DNA of 64,000 bases from Bacteroidota bacterium. GTDB lineage: Bacteria; Bacteroidota; JABWAT01. The translations under genes and the position numbers were made by a program. Under the pieces are notes generated by a model. It was not told where the DNA came from and did no database searches. It saw nothing but the letters and a program-made list of their open reading frames with translations. Below are positions 35,811 to 44,955 of the stretch, in pieces; position 1 is the stretch's first letter; the number at the start of each line of letters is the position of its first letter. The DNA is taken from NCBI GenBank assembly GCA_020161835.1, contig JAIUNL010000002.1:124001-188000 (forward strand), given 5' to 3'.

Positions 35811-38183
35811 GTGAAGCCCATTTTTCTTACCTTCCTTTTACTTTTTTCATTTTCAGCATTTGCTGAATTCCGCCCCGACCGAACTGTCGCAGGCTTTGTT
35901 TACGATAAAGAATCAGGTGAAGCCCTGATTGGTGCCAGCGTTTTGGTTTCAGGCACCACCCGCGGAACCAGTACAAACACCTCTGGGTTCTTTTCAATTA
36001 CAGGTCTTCCCGATGGTGAACTGACCCTGGAAATCAGGTATATCGGCTTTCTTCCTCAACAGAAAAAAATCAGGGCAACCGAATTGAAAGCAGATAAACT
36101 CAATATTCAGTTAGAACCTGCAACGGTTTCAATGGCTGAGGTTGTGGTTTCCGCTGACTCCATCCGAACAATAAAAAAACTCTTCGATGAACCGGTTTCC
36201 CAACTGGAACTTTCCGGACTTGATATCAAGAAAATCCCCCAGATTATTGAACCCGACTTACTTCGGTCCCTTCAGTCACTCCCCGGAATTGTTTCTGCGT
36301 CTGATTTTTCTTCCCAGATTTATGTACGTGGCGGAACACCCGATCAGAATCTTTACATGGTTGATGGAACTGACATTTACAACCCCGAACATGCCTTTGG
36401 TTTGTTTTCAACATTTAACACCGATGCTATCAAGTCGGTCGTGATTTCAAAGGGCGGATTTGGTGCCGAATATGGCGGAAGATTGTCTTCTGTAATAGAT
36501 GTGACCAATCTGGATGGAAACAGGAATTCATTCAAAGGCACCGCCAACATCAGCCTGCTTTCCGCAAAAACCACGCTTCAGTTTCCTATGGGAAAAATTG
36601 GAAGTATATCCGGTTCAATTCGCAGAACCTACTTTGACAAAACTGTTGGTCAGGTGAAAAGTCTGAAGGATAAAATACCGGATTATTATTTTATTGACGG
36701 AAATGTAAAAACCTTGATCGATATCAACGAAACCAACAAGTTAACAGTAAGTTATTTCGGCGGAAGAGATTATCTCGATTTTAAATTCAATCCGGATGCA
36801 GAAGATTCTGATAAACTAAAATATGACTGGGGAAACAATACAGGCTCACTGAAATGGCTGTCTGTACTTTCACCCGAATTATTCGCCAATTTCTGGCTGA
36901 CTTACAGCCGGTTCGATTCTGAACTGAATCTGAAACAGATCCACATGAAAGAAACCAATGAAATTAATGACCTGACGTTAAAAGGAAATCTGGAATATAC
37001 TTTGTCGGATGCCAATTCAGTAAAATTTGGCTTCGAAAGTAAATTTCTGGATCCCAAATATCTGAGTGAAAACGACAATGAAGTTATTGATGTACAAGGA
37101 AAACGGACTCATCTTTCCGGTTACATCCAAAACCAGTACAAACCAGATGAAACCTGGATGATCGAAACCGGACTTCGTCTAGACCATTTCAGGGCGGATG
37201 AATACTTTACTGACCTGTCGCCACGTTTAACGGTAAAATATAATCTGGATGCCGTTCAGAATATCAAATTTGCCGCCGGTGTTTACCGCCAATATCTTCA
37301 AAGAATTCCCCGGTTTTTCGTTGGGGATATCTGGGTAACATCCGATAAAAACATCAAACCATCAACATCCAACCATTACGTACTGGGTTACGAACGTGTT
37401 CTTGATGAAGCTTTCACCCTTCAGGCAGAACTTTTTTATAAAACCTACACCAACCTGAATTCCTTTAAAAAATTCGTAGTAACTGATATTATTCCTTCAG
37501 GAACTGATGCGAAAAACCGTACGCTTTTCAAAAACACGAAAAATTTGTTCTTTACTGGTGATGGCAGCAGTTACGGCGCCGAGATTCTGGTAAAAAAGGA
37601 CATGGGATTGGCAACCGGATGGTTGGGTTATACCTATTCACATACTGAATATCAGTTTTCTGACATCAACAGGAATAAAACGTTCTCACCCCGTCATGAT
37701 CGGTCACATACCATAAATGCAACCCTCAATACAGAGCTGGATGAAGCCTGGGCAAAACTCTGGAACTCAACACCTGATGATGATCATGCAAAATGGCTTT
37801 TTGGAATGAATTTTATTTATTCGACCGGCCAACCCATAACAACACCCGGGTCTGCCTATTTTTCCTCTGAAATACCGGATGTCGGCTCGGATCCGCTTTC
37901 TCAAAATGGAGGAAATTTGGGTTTTTCACTTTATCCGGGTGAAATCAATTCTTACCGACTCCCTGATTACATCAGAATGGATATCAGTTTAACCTGGGAA
38001 AAGAAATACACAACCTGGACACTGGCCCCGTACTTTCAGGTCTTCAATATCGGGAACCGAAAAAACGTCTGGTTTATCCAGTATCAGGATGACAGCAATA
38101 TAGCCGGAAAAATCAAACCGGAAATCAAGAAAATAACCATGTTTCCCTTGTTGCCAACCGTTGGCGTCACTATAAATTTCTGA
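35811..38183 (+). CDS. TonB-dependent outer-membrane receptor with carboxypeptidase-regulatory domain
   Basis: 790 residues, started at GTG 35811 because GGAG lies about eight bases upstream and the next residues form a signal peptide (MKPIFLTFLLLFSFSAFA). A CarboxypepD_reg-like domain (about 25-110, VAGFVYDKESGEALIGASV) is followed by the plug (about 130-235, with VRGGTPDQNLYMVDGTDIYN). The 22-strand barrel extends to the C-terminus, which ends in an aromatic (INF). Such receptors import nutrients using TonB energy. The DUF4249 lipoprotein gene starts nine bases downstream and is a typical partner. The substrate is not evident. Confidence 0.95.
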   Translation: MKPIFLTFLLLFSFSAFAEFRPDRTVAGFVYDKESGEALIGASVLVSGTTRGTSTNTSGFFSITGLPDGELTLEIRYIGFLPQQKKIRATELKADKLNIQLEPATVSMAEVVVSADSIRTIKKLFDEPVSQLELSGLDIKKIPQIIEPDLLRSLQSLPGIVSASDFSSQIYVRGGTPDQNLYMVDGTDIYNPEHAFGLFSTFNTDAIKSVVISKGGFGAEYGGRLSSVIDVTNLDGNRNSFKGTANISLLSAKTTLQFPMGKIGSISGSIRRTYFDKTVGQVKSLKDKIPDYYFIDGNVKTLIDINETNKLTVSYFGGRDYLDFKFNPDAEDSDKLKYDWGNNTGSLKWLSVLSPELFANFWLTYSRFDSELNLKQIHMKETNEINDLTLKGNLEYTLSDANSVKFGFESKFLDPKYLSENDNEVIDVQGKRTHLSGYIQNQYKPDETWMIETGLRLDHFRADEYFTDLSPRLTVKYNLDAVQNIKFAAGVYRQYLQRIPRFFVGDIWVTSDKNIKPSTSNHYVLGYERVLDEAFTLQAELFYKTYTNLNSFKKFVVTDIIPSGTDAKNRTLFKNTKNLFFTGDGSSYGAEILVKKDMGLATGWLGYTYSHTEYQFSDINRNKTFSPRHDRSHTINATLNTELDEAWAKLWNSTPDDDHAKWLFGMNFIYSTGQPITTPGSAYFSSEIPDVGSDPLSQNGGNLGFSLYPGEINSYRLPDYIRMDISLTWEKKYTTWTLAPYFQVFNIGNRKNVWFIQYQDDSNIAGKIKPEIKKITMFPLLPTVGVTINF

Positions 38184-38191
38184 GGATAATC

Positions 38192-39109
38192 ATGTCTAAG
38201 TATTTATTATTATTACTTTTATCATTCACATTTATTTTCTCTGCCTGTGGTGACCCTGATGTCGAACTCGAGTCGTCATCGTATCAGTCAAAAATTGTTA
38301 TTGAAGGCTATTTGTACCCGGGAACGTCACCTGCCAACATCCGGGTTTCACGAAATTTCAGACTGAATTCACCGCTCGACGCCAGTTCCATTTTACTCCC
38401 TGATGCTCAGGTCAAACTAACCCGTTTATCTGACGGACGGCAGGCAAATCTGGTTTTCAATCCGCTTTCCTTAGCCTTCGAATATGCAGGAACCGACTGG
38501 ATTGTAGGAAATCAGGAGCATTACAGAATTGAGGTTACAGCCACCATCGATGGTAAAACCCTTTCAGCCTCTGGCGAAACCACCACACCATCTGCCGGCT
38601 TTGCCCTTGACCTTGAAACAACAGTGAGAGGTTCAATCACCTATAATGAAAAGAACCTGGATGGAACGTATAAAAACTTTAAGCTAGGATACACTCCAAG
38701 TCCTGGCGTTGATTTTTATGCAATCGGGATCACTGCTCTTGATGCAAGAGTTGATAATTTCATTTACACTCCGGTTAACCGATACGGCTCTTTTGAAGAA
38801 AAAGACTCATCTGATATCAGGGAAACGCTGAATTCACTAAAGTATTCCAGAGAAGGAATTTTAAATTATTCTTCTTCTGGATTGCAGCAATACGATTTGG
38901 AGTGGTACCTGTTTAATTTTTATGGAAACTACCGTATTGTAATTTTTGCAACCGATCTTGCGGCGAAAAACTTTTTGCTGACTCATAAAGATGTTCAGGA
39001 TACTGATGGAAATTTTGTTGAACCGAAAATGAACATAACCGGCGATGGAATTGGTATTTTCGGGTCTGCAATTACTGATACAATGTTCATTGAAATCAAA
39101 AAACCGTGA
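38192..39109 (+). CDS. DUF4249 lipoprotein
   Basis: 305 residues. A lipoprotein signal with lipobox FSAC (Cys at about 20), then an Ig-like beta domain (IVIEGYLYPG...NIRVSRNFRL) typical of DUF4249. It is encoded directly after the TonB-dependent receptor, the usual arrangement in Bacteroidota, and probably sits on the outer membrane in complex with it. The intergenic stretch that follows has a TCCCGA/TCGGGA palindrome near 39174-39188 but no T-run. Confidence 0.9.
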   Translation: MSKYLLLLLLSFTFIFSACGDPDVELESSSYQSKIVIEGYLYPGTSPANIRVSRNFRLNSPLDASSILLPDAQVKLTRLSDGRQANLVFNPLSLAFEYAGTDWIVGNQEHYRIEVTATIDGKTLSASGETTTPSAGFALDLETTVRGSITYNEKNLDGTYKNFKLGYTPSPGVDFYAIGITALDARVDNFIYTPVNRYGSFEEKDSSDIRETLNSLKYSREGILNYSSSGLQQYDLEWYLFNFYGNYRIVIFATDLAAKNFLLTHKDVQDTDGNFVEPKMNITGDGIGIFGSAITDTMFIEIKKP

Positions 39110-39315
39110 AGGCAAGATTGTTGGACGCCTATAAAAACCGCAACAATTTCATCCTCAACTTAGCCTGCCCCGTCCCGAGAATCGGGATCGGGGATTGGGC
39201 TAACGCAGTTCTGGGAAGGTCATCCATTATAAGGAAAATAAAAAGGGTTTTAGAGGTGTCCTAATGGTTTAATGGGAAAGGAACACCCCATCTTAAATTT
39301 TGACTCTTTTCAGAC

Positions 39316-39346
39316 TTGATTTCCCTTGTTTTTTCTTCTACCTTTG
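39316..39346 (+). promoter_or_regulatory. Bacteroidota-type promoter before tRNA-Arg
   Basis: A TTG at 39316-39318 is followed after 20 bases by TACCTTTG at 39339-39346, which fits the TAnnTTTG -7 element of the Bacteroidota primary sigma factor. It lies about 40 bases before tRNA-Arg. Confidence 0.5.
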
Positions 39347-39387
39347 TAGTCCTTAATTCAAAACTCACTTCACAGTGAAAATGATAT

Positions 39388-39461
39388 GCACCCGTAGCTC
39401 AATTGGATAGAGCATCTGACTACGGATCAGAAGGTTTGGGGTTCGACTCCCTACGGGTGTA
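39388..39461 (+). tRNA. tRNA-Arg (anticodon ACG)
   Basis: 74 bases forming a full cloverleaf. Acceptor arms GCACCCG/CGGGTGT, D-arm with AGCTCAATTGGATAGAGC, anticodon stem TCTGA/TCAGA around loop CTACGGA, and T-arm with GGTTCGACTCC. CCA is not encoded. It decodes CGN arginine codons after A-to-I editing. Followed 17 bases later by secG. Confidence 0.96.
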
Positions 39462-39478
39462 CAACGATTGGAGATAAT

Positions 39479-39799
39479 ATGTATACATTAGTTATTGTTT
39501 TAACATTGATTCTGGCAGCATTGCTGATCATTACTATCCTTCTTCAAAGTTCAAAGGGAACCGGACTTGCCGGATCCGCTTTCGGAAGTGGTGCATCTGC
39601 AGTAATGGGTGTTCGCCGGACAGCAGATTTCTTAAGTAAGTTTACAACCATCCTCGCCATCATCATTGGTGTTCTGTGTATTTCATCGAATTACCTGATT
39701 CCACGGGGCGACAACGGTCAGGAATCCTTCATTGAAAAAACTGGAACCACTGCTCCGGCTTCAACTCCTGCACCAGCTCCGGCACCGCCTGTAAAATAA
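39479..39799 (+). CDS. secG: Preprotein translocase subunit SecG
   Basis: 106 residues. Two membrane spans (about 3-22 and 54-72) surround the conserved cytoplasmic loop LLQSSKGTGLAGSAFGSG. The C-terminal tail is rich in Ala/Pro. It stabilises the SecYEG channel. The ATG has TTGGAGATA upstream. It sits between two tRNA genes and probably shares their transcript, a common place for secG. Confidence 0.96.
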   Translation: MYTLVIVLTLILAALLIITILLQSSKGTGLAGSAFGSGASAVMGVRRTADFLSKFTTILAIIIGVLCISSNYLIPRGDNGQESFIEKTGTTAPASTPAPAPAPPVK

Positions 39800-39815
39800 T
39801 TCTTACACATTTTCT

Positions 39816-39888
39816 GCACCATTAGCTCAGTTGGTAGAGCAACTGACTCTTAATCAGTGGGTCCACGGTTCGAGTCCGTGATGGTGCA
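39816..39888 (+). tRNA. tRNA-Lys (anticodon CTT)
   Basis: 73 bases. Acceptor GCACCAT/ATGGTGC, D-arm AGCTCAGTTGGTAGAGC, anticodon stem ACTGA/TCAGT around loop CTCTTAA, T-arm GGTTCGAGTCC. It decodes AAG. CCA is not encoded. Confidence 0.96.
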
Positions 39889-39900
39889 CTTCTCTTTTAA

Positions 39901-39925
39901 AGTCCGGCAACTGCCGGACTTTTTT
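39901..39925 (+). terminator. Rho-independent terminator after tRNA-Lys
   Basis: Perfect stem AGTCCGGCA/TGCCGGACT with a 2-base loop (39901-39920), followed by a T-run to 39925. It closes the tRNA-Arg/secG/tRNA-Lys unit. Confidence 0.85.
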
Positions 39926-40047
39926 ATTTCCGGAAATACCTACTACCTATGGTTGCTGAGCCTATTGAAGTACCGTCAACTACCTACTCTCCTCCGTATT
40001 TCCTATCTTGGCACTTCAATTTCAATCAATTCTGCAAAAAAACTCAC

Positions 40048-42066
40048 ATGAAAAGCTTACCCACCATCCTGATTTCTATCCTGATTTCAACTTCCGCTTT
40101 TTCCCAAATTAACAAACTGATGCCGGTACCTGTCTCTGTTTCGGTTCAAACGGGAAAATTCAGCATCAACTCTGACTTTTCCGTTTCTGTTTCCGGAAAT
40201 CCGGATAAGCGGTTAACTCCAGCCATTCATCGGTTTCTGAAACGGTTAAGTAAAAAGACTACTTTAACTTTCGATCCGGATTCGGTTATAAAATCAAACG
40301 TCAGCACAACTTTTATACTGTCAGTTGACCGTCCGGGAGTGGTCCGCCTTGGAGAAGATGAAAGTTACTCACTCACAATTTCTCCTTCGTCCATTTCTAT
40401 TTCAGCACCCACTGATCTCGGTGCCCTGCACGGACTTGAAACTCTATACCAATTAATTGAACGGGATGGATCAGGTTTTTTCTTCCGGTCGGTGCAGATA
40501 AAAGACCAACCCCGTTTTCCTTGGCGCGGACTCATGCTCGATGTTTGTCGGCATTTTTTCAAAGTTGAAACAGTTAAACGCCAGATCGACGCCATGGCAT
40601 TGGTAAAACTCAATGTGCTTCATCTTCATTTAAGTGAGGATCAGGGCTTCAGCATTGAAAGTAAAACTTTCCCAAAACTTCATGAATTGGGCTCAAACGG
40701 AAATTACTTCACTCAGGATCAGGTCAGGGATATCATTTCTTATGCAGCTGATCGTGGCATCAGAGTCATGCCTGAATTCGATATTCCAGGACACACCACC
40801 TCCTGGATGACAGGCTACCCGGAACTGGCTTCTGTTCCCGGTGTCATCAAACCGGAAAAACGATTTGGCATTTTCGGATCAACAATGAATCCGGCAAAAC
40901 CTGAAACTTATACCTTTCTTGATCAGTTTTTCGCAGAAATGTGTGCCCTTTTCCCCGATGAGTATATGCACATTGGCGGTGATGAAAATAATGGTGAACA
41001 ATGGGATGCAAACCCGGAAATTCAAATATTTAAAGCCACAAATAATCTGGCAACAAATCACGATCTTCAGGCGTATTTCAATTTGAAAGTCCTGGATATC
41101 CTGACCAAAAACGGAAAGAAAATGATGGGCTGGGATGAAATCTATCAGCCAACCCTTCCTAAAAACATTGTCATTCATTCCTGGCGTGGCCGTGACTACA
41201 TGGATCAGGCAGCAAAGGCAGGGTTTCAATCAGTGCTGTCTAACGGATTTTACATTGATCTTTTCCATTCTGCTGCTGAAAATTATCAGAACGATCCGAT
41301 TCCGCCAGGAACAAAACTAACCGATGACGAAAAGAACAGGATTTTAGGTGGTGAAGCAACACAGTGGGCTGAACTTGTTGATGAAGAAACTCTGGATATG
41401 CGAATCTGGCCAAGAACAGCCGCCATTGCAGAAAGATTATGGTCTCCTGGTTCTGTGGCAGATGCAGATGAAATGTACCGCAGATTACCTGAAATCTGTC
41501 TTCGTCTTGAAGAAATCGGATTGAACCTGATTACCAACCGGGATGTCATGATGAGACGTCTTGCGGGTAGTAACGACATATCAGATCTCAGGGTTTTCCT
41601 GAATGCCGTAGAACCTCAGGAAGGATACAAACGCCACAGTATCAAACCTGGATATACAACTTTCTCGCCGTTTTCCCGTGCGGTTGATATTGCACTACCC
41701 GATGCTCCTGATGTAATTTTGGTAAACCTGGCTTTAAATGATATGATCAAAACCGGAAACAGGAATCCGACAAAAAAAATAACTGTTATTACAGACAATT
41801 GGATAAATTCAGGAAATAATATTAAAAATCTATCCAAAAATAATCCGGTTTTGAATGAAATAATCCCAGTTGCTGTTCAGGTTTCAGAACTTGGGAAAAT
41901 ATTTAAATCTCTTCTTGAAAAATACAAATCAGGGAAAACACTGACTCAAAAAGAATACCAAAAAATTGAAGCTGAAGTCAAACTCCGGTCAAAACCCATT
42001 GCTGAACTGGAACCGGCATCAGGAAAAGTAATCTTAATCCTCGCAAAAAATATGAGACGAAAATAA
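40048..42066 (+). CDS. Beta-N-acetylhexosaminidase, GH20
   Basis: 672 residues from ATG 40048, chosen because it opens a proper signal peptide (MKSLPTILISILISTSAFSQ); an in-frame ATG at 39949 adds an unlikely segment. A GH20b domain (about 25-150) precedes the catalytic barrel from FPWRGLMLDVCRHF. The catalytic Asp-Glu pair lies near residues 312-313 in HIGGDEN, with the conserved HLHLSEDQGFSIE upstream. The enzyme releases terminal GlcNAc/GalNAc from chitooligosaccharides or glycans in the periplasm or outside. The C-terminal 120 residues form a small accessory region. Confidence 0.95.
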   Translation: MKSLPTILISILISTSAFSQINKLMPVPVSVSVQTGKFSINSDFSVSVSGNPDKRLTPAIHRFLKRLSKKTTLTFDPDSVIKSNVSTTFILSVDRPGVVRLGEDESYSLTISPSSISISAPTDLGALHGLETLYQLIERDGSGFFFRSVQIKDQPRFPWRGLMLDVCRHFFKVETVKRQIDAMALVKLNVLHLHLSEDQGFSIESKTFPKLHELGSNGNYFTQDQVRDIISYAADRGIRVMPEFDIPGHTTSWMTGYPELASVPGVIKPEKRFGIFGSTMNPAKPETYTFLDQFFAEMCALFPDEYMHIGGDENNGEQWDANPEIQIFKATNNLATNHDLQAYFNLKVLDILTKNGKKMMGWDEIYQPTLPKNIVIHSWRGRDYMDQAAKAGFQSVLSNGFYIDLFHSAAENYQNDPIPPGTKLTDDEKNRILGGEATQWAELVDEETLDMRIWPRTAAIAERLWSPGSVADADEMYRRLPEICLRLEEIGLNLITNRDVMMRRLAGSNDISDLRVFLNAVEPQEGYKRHSIKPGYTTFSPFSRAVDIALPDAPDVILVNLALNDMIKTGNRNPTKKITVITDNWINSGNNIKNLSKNNPVLNEIIPVAVQVSELGKIFKSLLEKYKSGKTLTQKEYQKIEAEVKLRSKPIAELEPASGKVILILAKNMRRK

Positions 42067-42149
42067 ATGAGGTTTTTTAAACCTTTTATCAGGTCAACTT
42101 TTTTCCAATAAAACCAAAACATAATCTAACCATCAAAATCAATTAAACC

Positions 42150-42713
42150 ATGAAAAACCTTACCATTCTCTTACTTCCAATTATTTTTATTTCCGGTTGC
42201 GCGACAATGAAACTTTCAGATAACACTGAATCACTTTCCGAACCCATGTCAAATTCCAAATTTTTTACTGTTTTTGTTCAATCAAAAAAAGCTGTATCCT
42301 TTAATACAATCTCCGAAAGTCTGATCGTTGGAGATTCTATTATTTTCTTTGGAAATAAAGGTTCAAAAAAGGTTTATATCGGTGATATTATATCTATAAG
42401 TCAATCCATTTTAGAAATAAAACCAAAAGATGCCGACGAGCTTTCTGATATGAAACAGGAAGGTGGATTACTTATAGGCGGGATTATTGGAGCCGCTGCA
42501 GGTGCTGCATTTGCAGGTGAAGATTTTGGTGGAAAAGGAGTTGCTCTAACTTTAACCGGAACGGCTGCAGGTGCAGGACTAGGTTATTGGATAGGTAATA
42601 AAATTGTGCTTGATTCAGAAAAACCCGTCGTTTCTAATACTGATCTTTCTGCCAAAAACAAGGACGAAAAGAAACAGATTCTTGCCGAAATGATAAAGAA
42701 AAGCAACCAGTAA
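42150..42713 (+). CDS. Glycine-zipper lipoprotein
   Basis: 187 residues. Signal with lipobox ISGC (Cys at about 17). A beta-rich middle region follows, then a glycine zipper (GGLLIGGIIGAAAGAAFAGEDF...GTAAGAGLGYWIGNKI, about 111-153) that probably inserts in a membrane. Charged C-terminal helix. The specific role is unknown. It ends just before a convergent terminator hairpin. Confidence 0.85.
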   Translation: MKNLTILLLPIIFISGCATMKLSDNTESLSEPMSNSKFFTVFVQSKKAVSFNTISESLIVGDSIIFFGNKGSKKVYIGDIISISQSILEIKPKDADELSDMKQEGGLLIGGIIGAAAGAAFAGEDFGGKGVALTLTGTAAGAGLGYWIGNKIVLDSEKPVVSNTDLSAKNKDEKKQILAEMIKKSNQ

Positions 42714-42745
42714 TAACGGTTTGGTAAACTATTTTAAAAATTTTG

Positions 42746-42787
42746 GTGACATCACCCGTTCTCCTCTGGGAGGACGGGTGATGTCAC
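42746..42787. terminator. Convergent (bidirectional) hairpin
   Basis: A 14-bp perfect stem, GTGACATCACCCGT pairing with ACGGGTGATGTCAC, with a CT/GA-rich loop, lies between the lipoprotein (plus) and DUF2779 (minus) genes. It reaches into the stop codon of the latter. Flanking T content is weak, but the position and strength fit shared termination. Confidence 0.7.
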
Positions 42788-44724
42788 TTCCCCCTCTTCA
42801 CCACGTCAGCAAAATATTCCCAGATCATCACCATGGCAAGGGTGTCGAGTTCACAGTACCGCAACAATGCTTCCCTTATTTTTTTCCTTTCATCCCCTGA
42901 AATCTCCTCAAACTGCAGTTTTGCCCAGGCGGTCATGGCTGCTCCGCCATCCGATAAAACACTGCCTTCTTCGGTTTCGCTGTTTTCAAGTTCAACCTGC
43001 TGTTCAAAAATCGGCGGAAGAAAATGATAAGGTGATTCCACCGTTCCATTCTGATTTTCCCTGATCCAGACTTGTCCGGTGAAATTAAGACTTTCAATTT
43101 CCTTGGTACCGTAAATGGGTTTGCTATATTTCTCCCGTAAAAATGACGATTCATACAAAACTGCCGGCAGAACCGCTTTGATTGAATTTGACCCTTTCAT
43201 AACCGGGGAATAAAATCCGGAAAGAACCCATTGCAGCAAATCCACCATGTTCCGGTTCCCGGCCAGGTACCCTTTACCTTCCTTCTGCTGAGTGATTGAC
43301 CGGATGAAGGCTATCAATTCATTTTTATCCGGCTCAGTTGAATATTCAAGACTGACAGCAATCTGATTCAGTACCGAATTTTCATGGTTTGCATACCGGA
43401 AGATCGTACCATCATCCTGGTCAAGTTCCTTTTTCAATGCCCGGATGAACTCAAAGTTCGGATAATCACCGGGTTTATCGGACAACCACTGTCCTGCATG
43501 ACGAACGGTTCCATTCGCTTCCAAAATGTGGTGTGAATATTGAAAGGCCACGGTTTCATAAGGATGTTGTCCGGCGAAAAACGGGATGACGACAATACTG
43601 GTTTCAAAATCGATAAAATGAAGGGGAAAGTTAAGCGCTGCCATTTCCTGACGGATAAATTCAAGATTCAGCCAGGGCGATTTAAAAGCGGAAGTTCTTT
43701 TTTGAACCTGCAGCCATTGGCGGTCGGCAGTTTTCCCGGTTCCCAGATCATCCAACCCTAAATCAGAAAGGAAAAACCGGCCTTCAAGAATCCGGTCTTC
43801 TTTTTTCCGGTAATTCCAGAGTTCAAAAACCATCGGTTTCGTTAAATCCTTCTCCTTCAGCAGGGTTTTCCGGGTCCAGCAGAATTCAAATCCATCTTTT
43901 TTTCCAGCTTGTTTTTGTTCCTCAGTTGCCCGGTATTCACAGTCACCGCACCGTTTTCCTACCGGTAGGTTGAGCTGAATCCCCTCTTCATAATGGTTGG
44001 CAAAAATATCAATGGCGTCAGAAAAAGAGTATGGGACTTCGTTGATTTCAAGGTCAGAGTTTTGGATAAACTGGACTTCTCTTGACACATCAATCGCCCG
44101 AAGCAACGGTTCACCAAGTGGAATCTCTGCGTTGATCTCAATTTTTACTTGTCCATTTACTTTCCTGATTTTAAATTTCTGATTCAGCTGGTTGGATGTT
44201 GTACGGATTGTTTTATCTGCCAGAATCAGATGCGGGTGAACAATAAATTCAGGATGTGCCTTCCGGATGACCAGATCCTGAAACGCAACATCATATAAAT
44301 AGGGTGCCCAGGTACTGGTAATGGACTCTTTCTTTTTCGCCCAGAATTCAGTTTCAGCCGACCAGGATTTCGCCTTTACTTCATAAAGAAAAAGCTGATT
44401 GCCCCTTTTTATCACCACATCTGCCCGGATGAAAAGATTGCCCGACTGAAATGCCGCTTCATAAAGGGTAACCGAATCCTGCTGGAGCAATTTCTCTGTT
44501 TCAGCAACAGACTCTGCATGATTCCGGGTTAGAATCTCTGTTCCGCCCGGCCAGAGTAATTTCGCCAATTCCCCAACCTGAAATCCGCCCTCTGCTAACG
44601 CCAGTAAAAACTGATCATCGGTTTTTTCACTGGGAAAATCAGAATCTTGCCTTGCAAAGTAGAGTTTATCTGCACATTCGAGCGCAATTTTAAATCTGGA
44701 TTTGGTCAGAAAAGGTGATGACAT
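42784..44724 (-). CDS. DUF2779 protein with RecB/Cas4-like and DnaQ-like nuclease features
   Basis: About 646 residues from ATG 44724, preferred because MSSPFLTKSRFKIALECADK is the usual family start and AAAGG lies upstream. A start at 44769 would add 15 residues. The N-terminal half resembles a Cas4/RecB nuclease: first Cys at C17, D and E-x-K in ADVVIKRGNQLFLYEVKA, then a Cys cluster CGDC...FC that could hold an iron-sulfur centre. The second half has LHFIDFET, the DxE start of a DnaQ-like exonuclease, as in PF11074. A two-nuclease DNA or RNA processing enzyme is likely; its pathway is not known. Confidence 0.88.
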   Translation of the reverse strand: MSSPFLTKSRFKIALECADKLYFARQDSDFPSEKTDDQFLLALAEGGFQVGELAKLLWPGGTEILTRNHAESVAETEKLLQQDSVTLYEAAFQSGNLFIRADVVIKRGNQLFLYEVKAKSWSAETEFWAKKKESITSTWAPYLYDVAFQDLVIRKAHPEFIVHPHLILADKTIRTTSNQLNQKFKIRKVNGQVKIEINAEIPLGEPLLRAIDVSREVQFIQNSDLEINEVPYSFSDAIDIFANHYEEGIQLNLPVGKRCGDCEYRATEEQKQAGKKDGFEFCWTRKTLLKEKDLTKPMVFELWNYRKKEDRILEGRFFLSDLGLDDLGTGKTADRQWLQVQKRTSAFKSPWLNLEFIRQEMAALNFPLHFIDFETSIVVIPFFAGQHPYETVAFQYSHHILEANGTVRHAGQWLSDKPGDYPNFEFIRALKKELDQDDGTIFRYANHENSVLNQIAVSLEYSTEPDKNELIAFIRSITQQKEGKGYLAGNRNMVDLLQWVLSGFYSPVMKGSNSIKAVLPAVLYESSFLREKYSKPIYGTKEIESLNFTGQVWIRENQNGTVESPYHFLPPIFEQQVELENSETEEGSVLSDGGAAMTAWAKLQFEEISGDERKKIREALLRYCELDTLAMVMIWEYFADVVKRGK

Positions 44725-44864
44725 ACTTGGACCTTTGGATAGATTTTTCTTGATGGAAAAGTACAACATTTATTTTTTATAATACAACCTGGATATCGGT
44801 TGCCAAACCCCGTTAATTTGAAAATAAATCAATAAAGAAATAGGCACACTCGTTTCTCCCAAAC

Positions 44865-44894
44865 AAAAAAGGGCGACCCCTGGCCGCCCTTTTT
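44865..44894. terminator. Bidirectional terminator after the DUF4097 gene
   Basis: Stem GGGCG/CGCCC (extended by CC/GG with one mismatch) at 44871-44889, flanked by six As and by TTTTT. On the minus strand it ends the DUF4097 transcript before the DUF2779 gene. Confidence 0.8.
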
Positions 44895-44955
44895 GTAACT
44901 TGTATATTGTAATTTTCTAACCGTACCCCGTACAACGTATAACGTACAGCGTATT
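44893..44955. repeat. 7-bp tandem array touching the DUF4097 stop codon
   Basis: Nine heptamers in phase: TTGTAAC, TTGTATA, TTGTAAT, TTTCTAA, CCGTACC, CCGTACA, ACGTATA, ACGTACA, GCGTATT. The last unit runs into the stop codon (44954-44956). The same kind of array lies at 51101-51184 beside gltX. Confidence 0.7.

Noticed and set aside
39949-40047. Longer start for the GH20 gene at ATG 39949
   Set aside because: The added 33 residues do not look like a signal peptide, whereas ATG 40048 opens one directly.
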